This document shows positions 7,130 to 11,520 of a stretch of DNA of 11,520 bases, piece after piece (the stretch's first letter is position 1; every line of letters starts with the position of its first letter). This stretch comes from an uncultured Lautropia sp. (GTDB lineage: Bacteria > Pseudomonadota > Gammaproteobacteria > Burkholderiales > Burkholderiaceae_E), in assembly GCA_938046755.1 (NCBI GenBank), contig CALIXC010000179.1:1-11520 (forward strand), in the 5' to 3' direction. Both the position numbers and the translations under genes were made by a program. The notes beneath the pieces were generated by a model, which worked only from the letters and a program-made list of their open reading frames with translations, searched no databases and had not been told where the DNA came from.

Positions 7130-9685
7130 GGCGACATACGCCAAGGCTTTCTCGCGCAGTGCCGTCGCACGCTCCAGACCGAAGACGGCTTCGTCGATCT
7201 TCAGGTCGGTCTTCTGGATGATGTGCGGTGTCTGGTAGGCCTTGCTGCCGCCCGGATCGGCGTCGGTGCACTTGCGCAGGCTGGCCAGGCAGGTGTTTGC
7301 CGTGGTGGCCTGCGTGAGCCCGCTGGCCGGCCGGCTGGAGGTGATGAAGTTCACCAGACCGTTGTTGCAGCGGCCCTTGCTGTCCAGCTGCGGCCAGGCA
7401 CCTTCATAGATGCTGGCCACGCCGGGCATGATGCGGTCGGACACCCGGGCGCCTACCACCAGCGCGCCCCGCTCGTTGTACAGCTCCACCAGATCGCCAT
7501 CGCGGATGCCGCGCTTCTTGGCGTCCTGCGTGTTGATGAGCAGCGGCTCGCGGGTCTGCACCGCATAGGTCTTGCGTAGCGGCTCGGCGTTGGCCATCTG
7601 CGAGTGCAGCCGCATATACGGGTGCGGGCTAACCACGTGCAGCTGACCCTCCTTCGCATTGCCCAGATACTCGCCCGGCTCCAGCCACTTGGGCATCGGC
7701 GGGCAGTCCGGCAGATTCATCTTCTCGATGGTGGCCGAATACATCTCGATGCGGCCCGAGGGTGTGTGCAGCGGATTCTTCACCGGATCGGTGCGGAAAT
7801 CTGCATGTCGCACCCAGCTGTTGGCTGGGGCCGGCGTGGGAAGCGTGACCACGCCTTTCTCCCAGAACTCCTCAAAGGGCATGATCTTCGCGGCCGAACT
7901 TTTCTCATAGGCAGCCTGGACATAATCCATCGGCTCCATCCCTTCGGTGAAGCCCAGCTCCACGCCGCACAGCTCGGCCAGCCGCCGGAAGATCTCGAAA
8001 TCGTCCAGCGCATCACCCTGCGGCGCGATGACCTGCTTCATCGCGTAGAACTTGTTGATGTTGTAGGTGCCGCCCGAGGAAATGTCGTTGCGCTCCACCG
8101 TGGTGGTGGCGGGCAGCACGATGTCGGCCCAGCGCGTGGAAGCCGTCCACCAGCAGTCCTGCACCACCACCGTGTCCACCTTCTGCAGCGCACGGATCAG
8201 CTCGTTCAGGTCCTGCTGGTGCGACATGAAGTTGTTGCCGGCGTTGTAGATCAGCTTCACCAGCGGATAGGTGTAGCGGCTGCCGTTGTGGGTGAACTCC
8301 TTGCCAGGGTTGTTCAGCATTTCGGAAATGCGCGAGGCCGGGCAGATCTTCTTGACCGAATTGCGACCCTGAGAAAGCCCCGTGGGCGGTGTGGCGCCCG
8401 ACTGGGGCGTGCCGCCGCCGCCATAGTGCCAGGAAAAGCCCACACCCTGGCCCGGCAGGCCAATGTTGCCCAGCATGCAGGCAAAGTTCACGATGGCCCA
8501 GTAGGGCATCTCGCCGTGGTGCGCGCGCTGGATGGCCCAGGAGCCCGCAAGCTGCGTGCGCTTCGAGGCAAAGAGATCCGCCAGCTGCCGGATGCGCGCG
8601 GCCGGAATGCCCGTGATGCGGCTGGCCCATTCCGGCGTCTTGGCCGGCGTGCCGTCTGCGTCCTTGCCTTCCAGATAGGCGCGGAAACGGTCGAAGCCCA
8701 CCGTGTACTGCTGCACGAAGTCGCGGTTCCAGCGATTCGTCACCAACAGATGATGGCTCATGGCCAGGAAGAGCGCCGTGTCCGTGTTCGGGATGATGGG
8801 GACCCATTCCGCGTCCATCACCTCATCGGTCGTGGTGCGCTGCGGATTGATGGAGATGCACTTCACCCCGGCCTTGCGGATGGCCTCCCAGTTCGGGAAC
8901 ATCTCGTGATCGGCCACCGTATACTCGATGCGGTTGTTCTTGTTCGGATCGCTGCCGATGAACACCAGTACCTCGGTGTGTTTGGCCACCTGTTCCCAGC
9001 AGGTCTGGGCCGAATGCACCTCCAGGTCACCCAGCACCAGCGGCATGATGATCTGGCCTGCACCAGCCGAGTAATCACCCGACGTCATGGATGAGCCGCC
9101 CAGCAGGTTGAAGAAACGCCCCTGCAGCACATTGGGCCGGAAAATGCCCGCGTGCGACCAGCCGCCATACGAAGAGCTGAAGCAGCCCTCGTTGCCGTGC
9201 TTCTCGATCGTGTCCAGAATGGCCTTGGCCGTGAGCCCCAGCGCCACATCCCAGCTCACCTGCACGAACGGTTCCTTGCCCCGCAGCGCCGGCTTCGTCT
9301 TGCCCGTGCGAAAACCTTCCAGATACGACTTGCGCACCATGGGCCCTGCAATGCGCGTCTTGTCATACGTGCGGGCAATGACCCCTTCCGTCAGCATCGG
9401 GGTAGGGCGCTTGTCCGAAGCCTGCGGCACCACCTTTTCCAGCCGGCCGTTCTTTACTGTGCCGATGAACGGGCCATAGTGCGTGGCATGTGCCACCTCG
9501 CCCGTGAAACCGGCCGAGCCGGGTGCACTCGCTGCTGCCTTGGCAGCCGCTTCTGCGCCGGCGGCCCCTTCGGCAGCTTCGGCCGCCATCGCATCCTTCA
9601 GCGCGCCCGGCAGCAGGCTGCCTGCAGCCAGCCCCGCAGCGCCCGTTGCGCCCGTCTTCAACCATTGCCGTCTTGTGGTGCTCAT
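6983..9685 (-). CDS. Tat-exported molybdopterin oxidoreductase, TorA/BisC/DMSO-reductase family, frame broken near the 3' end
   Basis: A periplasmic molybdenum enzyme that probably reduces an S- or N-oxide (TMAO, DMSO, biotin or methionine sulfoxide) in respiration. The twin-arginine signal is TTRRQWLKTG (3-12), then a hydrophobic stretch and an Ala-rich linker to about residue 58. The conserved run SSYGGWSHAG (171-180) has the likely Mo-ligand Ser177, followed by a GDYSAGAGQ motif; no N-terminal Cys cluster for an Fe-S centre is seen, as in TorA/DorA/BisC. The C-terminal molybdopterin-dinucleotide-binding domain spans roughly residues 660-820. The start at 9685 is supported by AGGAC at 9693-9697. 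As read the protein has 900 residues, but from about residue 853 the frame encodes 47 Pro/Ala/His-rich residues unlike any domain, while the next frame encodes a cytochrome c domain. No TorC/TorD-like partner is seen nearby. The exact substrate cannot be told from sequence. Confidence 0.85.
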   Translation of the reverse strand: MSTTRRQWLKTGATGAAGLAAGSLLPGALKDAMAAEAAEGAAGAEAAAKAAASAPGSAGFTGEVAHATHYGPFIGTVKNGRLEKVVPQASDKRPTPMLTEGVIARTYDKTRIAGPMVRKSYLEGFRTGKTKPALRGKEPFVQVSWDVALGLTAKAILDTIEKHGNEGCFSSSYGGWSHAGIFRPNVLQGRFFNLLGGSSMTSGDYSAGAGQIIMPLVLGDLEVHSAQTCWEQVAKHTEVLVFIGSDPNKNNRIEYTVADHEMFPNWEAIRKAGVKCISINPQRTTTDEVMDAEWVPIIPNTDTALFLAMSHHLLVTNRWNRDFVQQYTVGFDRFRAYLEGKDADGTPAKTPEWASRITGIPAARIRQLADLFASKRTQLAGSWAIQRAHHGEMPYWAIVNFACMLGNIGLPGQGVGFSWHYGGGGTPQSGATPPTGLSQGRNSVKKICPASRISEMLNNPGKEFTHNGSRYTYPLVKLIYNAGNNFMSHQQDLNELIRALQKVDTVVVQDCWWTASTRWADIVLPATTTVERNDISSGGTYNINKFYAMKQVIAPQGDALDDFEIFRRLAELCGVELGFTEGMEPMDYVQAAYEKSSAAKIMPFEEFWEKGVVTLPTPAPANSWVRHADFRTDPVKNPLHTPSGRIEMYSATIEKMNLPDCPPMPKWLEPGEYLGNAKEGQLHVVSPHPYMRLHSQMANAEPLRKTYAVQTREPLLINTQDAKKRGIRDGDLVELYNERGALVVGARVSDRIMPGVASIYEGAWPQLDSKGRCNNGLVNFITSSRPASGLTQATTANTCLASLRKCTDADPGGSKAYQTPHIIQKTDLKIDEAVFGLERATALREKALAYVAGREDLLPALHGLPRPARPGAVHAASVAGHHAEHVPACGAERGREETRA

Positions 9686-9692
9686 GGTGCTT

Positions 9693-9697
9693 GTCCT
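9693..9697 (-). promoter_or_regulatory. Ribosome binding site deciding the start at 9685
   Basis: AGGAC on the minus strand, seven bases before the ATG at 9685. It places the twin-arginine motif at residues 5-6, as expected of a Tat signal, and rules against the longer in-frame start at 9802. Confidence 0.65.
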
Positions 9698-9699
9698 AA

Positions 9700-9737
9700 T
9701 TGTTATGAAAGAGGGAGAGCAGCGCTCACCATAACAA
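9700..9737 (-). repeat. Leader hairpin directly before the reductase ribosome site
   Basis: TTGTTATG (9700-9707 on plus) and CATAACAA (9730-9737) are perfect 8-base inverted repeats with a 22-base interval that holds a nested GAGC/GCTC stem. In the minus-strand mRNA the 3' arm ends three bases before AGGAC, so the structure could affect translation of the reductase, or the dyad could be a protein site. Confidence 0.4.
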
Positions 9738-9789
9738 AAGAGCAGGACCGGCAGGAGGTCGTAAAGCCGCGAATCATCTGCAAAACGCG

Positions 9790-9809
9790 TGACTCTTGAC
9801 AAGAGTCAA
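9790..9809. promoter_or_regulatory. FNR/CRP-family dyad inside a perfect 19-bp palindrome
   Basis: TTGAC-AAGA-GTCAA (9796-9809) matches the general FNR/Anr-type consensus TTGAY-N4-RTCAA exactly. It overlaps a second perfect palindrome, TGACTCTTG-A-CAAGAGTCA (9790-9808). It lies 111 bases upstream of the reductase start, which fits oxygen control of an anaerobic respiratory enzyme. No good -10 is positioned for the reductase direction. Confidence 0.6.
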
Positions 9810-9829
9810 CGAAATCAAGAAGGGCGTTG

Positions 9830-9835
9830 TATAAT
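9830..9835 (+). promoter_or_regulatory. Consensus -10 element on the plus strand, paired with the FNR-type dyad
   Basis: TATAAT is perfect; a start near 9842 would put the dyad centre (9802.5) at about -40, the usual class II activator position, with no good -35 (CAACGA at 9807-9812). No plus-strand gene follows for over 1.5 kb, so it may drive a small or antisense RNA or be a chance match. Confidence 0.35.
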
Positions 9836-9843
9836 CAAAATCT

Positions 9844-9857
9844 CCGTCTGCAGACGG
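9844..9857. repeat. 14-bp perfect palindrome
   Basis: CCGTCTGCAGACGG is a perfect palindrome without a loop, flanked by AAATCT and ATTT. It begins right after the predicted plus-strand start site. It could be a protein-binding site. Confidence 0.4.
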
Positions 9858-9941
9858 ATTTAAAGGCGCGATTCGTTATTTATTTTTGGTATAGCGCCAG
9901 CGGTTGCAGGATGATTTCTGTTCGGGGTTGATAATTTGTTT

Positions 9942-9961
9942 TTGGCTTGGCTTGGCTTGGC
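9942..9961. repeat. Tandem pentanucleotide (TTGGC)x4
   Basis: Four exact copies of TTGGC at 9942-9961, followed by a partial TTG. It lies in non-coding DNA 64 bases beyond the stop of the Rpn-like gene. Such tracts can change length by slippage, but no promoter or frame that would be switched is apparent. Confidence 0.8.
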
Positions 9962-9967
9962 TTGCGG

Positions 9968-9995
9968 CAGGGCAGGGGGTTGAGGGCCTGCCCTG
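9968..9995 (-). terminator. Stem-loop after the Rpn-like gene
   Basis: CAGGGCAGG (9968-9976) and CCTGCCCTG (9987-9995) form a perfect 9-bp GC-rich stem with a 10-base loop, 29 bases after the stop at 10025. No T-run follows on the minus strand, so it is a likely transcript-end hairpin rather than a textbook terminator. Confidence 0.5.
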
Positions 9996-10024
9996 ATATG
10001 GTCAGATTGCTGGCCGATGTTCTG

Positions 10025-10930
10025 TTACTGAATGCGGAAGACTTCTTCCAGCGTCTGGGCGGTGAGCACGTTCCGTGTCCAGCGCTTCAGGGTTTCGTCG
10101 TCGGCGGCGTGCATGAGGGCCTGGGTGGTCGCGTCCATGGGGCCGAAGCGCAGCGATACCAGGTCGGCCAACGTTTCCAGGCGCCCTTCCAGCCTGCCTT
10201 CCAGTAGGCCTTCCTTCCTGCCTTCGTTCTTGACCCGCTCTGTCCATTGCATCATCTGGGCGTCCTCCGCTTTGTAAAGTTCTCTATACCGCTGTTTCTC
10301 AGTATCGTCAAGCGTGCAGTAGTTTTCGATAAAGTTCATGTATTTCAAGTGTTTAGATGGATTGCTTTCCAGCGTCATCAACCCGCGGATGGAGTGGCCG
10401 TAGGCGTGTACGCGTTCGCTGGGGCTGTACTGCATGTTCACGAGATTCAGCCGGGCCACCAGGTTGTCGCTGTCCAGATGCTCGTGCAGCGGGATCTCGG
10501 GCAGAACGCAGGCAATGTATCGGAAGTCCAGGTAGCTGCCGTGTTCGCTGCCCAGATGCAGGTCGCGCGGGATGTCCTTGCTGCCGCGCAGAAAGATGAC
10601 CACCGGAACCACGCGGTCCGTCTTTGAGAGTTCGGCCAGCGTGAGACAGTAGATGGCCAGTCGATGGATGGAGAAGAGGCCGGGTTTCGTTTCCTCTTCG
10701 ACGATGAAGAGCAGGGCCTCACGCTGACCGTTGGGCCATTCCACCAGAAGTGGAACATCCATCTCGAAGAAACGATCGCCCAGTCGGTCCTTGGGCAGCT
10801 CCTGTCGGATGTAGGTGATTTTCACGTCGGGCGGCAGGCTGGCAGCCTCGGTGGGGGCAAAGAAAGCCAGCGCCTGACGGGGGTAATCGATGATCAGATT
10901 CTTGAAGTTCTGATCGTGGGATGTGGACAT
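10025..10930 (-). CDS. Rpn/YhgA-like PD-(D/E)xK family protein
   Basis: A 301-residue cytoplasmic protein resembling the Rpn (YhgA-like, transposase-related) family, whose members are DNA endonucleases that promote RecA-independent recombination. The PD-(D/E)xK pattern is visible as Asp58 in FFEMDVPLL and Glu80-Thr81-Lys82 in IVEEETKP, with the helix IHRLAIYCLTLAEL after it. The C-terminal part has the charged EGRKEGLLEGRLEGRLE run (about 237-253) common in this family. The start at 10930 (MSTSHDQNFK) fits family N-termini although its ribosome site is weak; the frame stays open to 11026 but that extension looks non-coding. It is monocistronic, divergent from the pilin gene. Codons for about residues 186-225 (10255-10375) are much richer in A/T than the rest. 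Nuclease activity is inferred from the family; the protein could also be an inactive relative. Confidence 0.75.
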   Translation of the reverse strand: MSTSHDQNFKNLIIDYPRQALAFFAPTEAASLPPDVKITYIRQELPKDRLGDRFFEMDVPLLVEWPNGQREALLFIVEEETKPGLFSIHRLAIYCLTLAELSKTDRVVPVVIFLRGSKDIPRDLHLGSEHGSYLDFRYIACVLPEIPLHEHLDSDNLVARLNLVNMQYSPSERVHAYGHSIRGLMTLESNPSKHLKYMNFIENYCTLDDTEKQRYRELYKAEDAQMMQWTERVKNEGRKEGLLEGRLEGRLETLADLVSLRFGPMDATTQALMHAADDETLKRWTRNVLTAQTLEEVFRIQ

Positions 10931-11146
10931 GAGATGAGCTCTGAAGCAGGTGCTTTCATGCAAGGACGCAGGGGAGAAGGGCTGTGAGCTGATGCCCCAT
11001 GGCACCAAACCTTGGCTTACGGGCACGACGACAGAATACTGGTGTTTTATACAGTCATCAAGAGAGCACAGTGGCTATCCTGGGATGTGTCCAATGCAGC
11101 GACATGTCGCGGACGTTCAGACCTTCCTGACTCCAGCCTGCCCCTC

Positions 11147-11173
11147 TGCGTCACCCCCTGACGCAATGCGTCA
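11147..11173. repeat. Triple TGCGTCA array, candidate operator/enhancer
   Basis: TGCGTCA occurs at 11147-11153 and 11167-11173, with its exact inverse TGACGCA at 11159-11165. The two direct copies are 20 bases apart (about two helical turns) and both continue with CCCC. Relative to a start near 11340 for the sigma-54 promoter, the array is at about -165 to -195, where enhancer-binding activators such as PilR act. Which protein binds it is unknown. Confidence 0.5.
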
Positions 11174-11243
11174 CCCCGCAGTGCCTGTGGCTGCCCAACA
11201 ACGACCGACCGCGACAGGCCGGACGGCAAGCTGCGTCCGCTGA

Positions 11244-11261
11244 CCGTGAACTCCGTCACGG
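11244..11261. repeat. CCGTGA-N6-TCACGG inverted repeat
   Basis: Six-base perfect arms separated by six bases, between the TGCGTCA array and the sigma-54 promoter. Possible protein site; arms this short can arise by chance. Confidence 0.25.
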
Positions 11262-11312
11262 GCCAGAACATGGGCCGCCACTTGTCGGACCAGAGATGCC
11301 GTTGCCATGCGC

Positions 11313-11328
11313 TGGCACGGCGTTCGCT
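11313..11328 (+). promoter_or_regulatory. Sigma-54 (RpoN) promoter of the pilin gene
   Basis: TGGCACG-N4-TCGCT matches the -24/-12 consensus TGGCACG-N4-TTGCW at all but one base, with the invariant GG (11314-11315) and GC (11326-11327) separated by exactly ten bases. It lies 90 bases before the pilin ATG. RpoN/PilR control of major pilin genes is established in Pseudomonas; here it is inferred. Confidence 0.7.
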
Positions 11329-11418
11329 ACAGGGTGGGTGTCGAAGTGAAAAGCGACCGGGCCAGCCACCAGGCGAAACCCGAACACATCCTCACCTCAT
11401 TGGACAAGGAGTCCAAAC

Positions 11419-11520
11419 ATGATGCTGAAACAAGTTCAAAAAGGTTTCACCCTGATCGAGCTGATGATCGTCGTGGCGATCATCGGTATTCTGGCCGCCG
11501 TGGCCATCCCGGCTTACCAG
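11419..11520 (+). CDS. pilA: Type IV major pilin (PilA-like), 5' part, cut by window end
   Basis: Only the first 34 codons are present. The leader MMLKQVQKG is followed by FTLIELMIVV..., the class III prepilin signature: cleavage by prepilin peptidase after Gly9, N-methylated Phe at +1, Glu at +5 and a long hydrophobic helix that anchors the subunit in the inner membrane before assembly. AAGGAG at 11406-11411 lies seven bases before the ATG at 11419, which favours it over the second ATG at 11422. The upstream sigma-54 promoter fits a major pilin. A minor pilin or type II secretion pseudopilin shares this N-terminus, so the exact type depends on the missing part. Confidence 0.85.
   Translation, partial: MMLKQVQKGFTLIELMIVVAIIGILAAVAIPAYQ

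Larger units (their letters stand above)
9686..10024. other. Gap between the reductase start and the Rpn-like gene end
   Basis: These 339 bases hold no supported protein gene. They contain the reductase leader hairpin, the FNR-type dyad, a plus-strand -10, a 14-bp palindrome, a TTGGC tandem repeat and a 9-bp hairpin. About 9810-9945 is clearly richer in A/T than the flanking genes. Confidence 0.6.
10931..11418. other. Divergent non-coding region between the Rpn-like gene and the pilin gene
   Basis: These 488 bases carry no supported complete gene. They hold a triple TGCGTCA array (11147-11173), a CCGTGA-N6-TCACGG dyad (11244-11261) and a sigma-54-type promoter (11313-11328). Some stretches between about 11200 and 11410 read like protein in shifted frames, but nothing was recognisable. 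Confidence 0.5.

Noticed and set aside
7604..9094. 496-residue plus-strand open frame opposite the reductase
   Set aside because: His/Arg/Leu-rich composition without motifs; the opposite strand carries the clear molybdoenzyme.
9796..9835. TTGACA (9796-9801) with TATAAT (9830-9835) as a standard sigma-70 promoter
   Set aside because: The spacing is 28 bases, far from 16-18; the TTGACA is better explained as part of the FNR-type dyad.
9844..9857. CCGTCTGCAGACGG as a paired Neisseria-type DNA uptake sequence
   Set aside because: It shares the CCGTCTG core but lacks the full 10-12-mer ends, and no other copies were noticed in the window; the region is also much richer in GC than Neisseria.
9947..10207. 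86-residue plus-strand open frame after the plus-strand -10
   Set aside because: Most of it is antisense to the conserved end of the Rpn-like gene; no ribosome site and no recognisable features.
10931..11026. N-terminal extension of the Rpn-like protein by 32 residues
   Set aside because: The extension does not resemble family N-termini; MSTSHDQNFK at 10930 does.
11047..11271. 74-residue minus-strand open frame in the divergent gap
   Set aside because: It runs across the TGCGTCA array, is Arg/Gly/Ser-rich, and shows no domain.

Overview
The window looks like chromosomal DNA of a GC-rich betaproteobacterium, most likely Burkholderiales or a close relative. I infer this from the G/C-rich third codon positions, a UbiM-type ubiquinone hydroxylase, a Tat-exported TMAO/biotin-sulfoxide-type reductase and a sigma-54-type promoter in front of a type IV pilin. 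The genus cannot be settled from the sequence alone. Every gene except the pilin at the right edge lies on the minus strand, so biological order runs from right to left.

Left half (1-6686), read from 6686 down: an AraC-family regulator with a PchR/YbtA-like C-terminal domain (5574-6686), a FAD-dependent aromatic hydroxylase that I read as UbiM-like (3989-5206), and two half-overlapping type IV ABC transporter subunits, each with a membrane domain and an ATPase domain (1921-3801 and 71-1924, joined by an ATGA stop/start overlap). The transporter pair resembles the YbtP/YbtQ and IrtA/IrtB siderophore importers. An AraC regulator upstream of such a pair suggests a small iron/siderophore-uptake locus. 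No outer-membrane receptor or siderophore biosynthesis gene is inside the window.

Centre (6952-9685): a large periplasmic molybdopterin oxidoreductase with a twin-arginine signal. Its reading frame breaks near the 3' end. A one-base shift around 7127-7129 restores a C-terminal monohaem cytochrome c domain (CxxCH at 7090-7104) that ends at 6952. The gene is therefore frameshifted, contains a sequencing error, or uses recoding. Upstream of it sits a perfect FNR/CRP-family dyad (TTGAC-N4-GTCAA) embedded in a perfect 19-bp palindrome. A consensus TATAAT lies about 40 bp away, but on the plus strand, where no gene follows.

Right part (10025-11520): an Rpn/YhgA-like PD-(D/E)xK family protein (10025-10930, minus), a 488-bp non-coding region with a triple TGCGTCA repeat array and a sigma-54 promoter, and the first 34 codons of a type IV pilin (11419 onward, plus), cut by the window edge.

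Functionally the parts look separate: iron acquisition, anaerobic respiration with S- or N-oxides, a recombination-associated nuclease-like protein, and type IV pili. No tRNA, rRNA, CRISPR array or insertion sequence was recognised.
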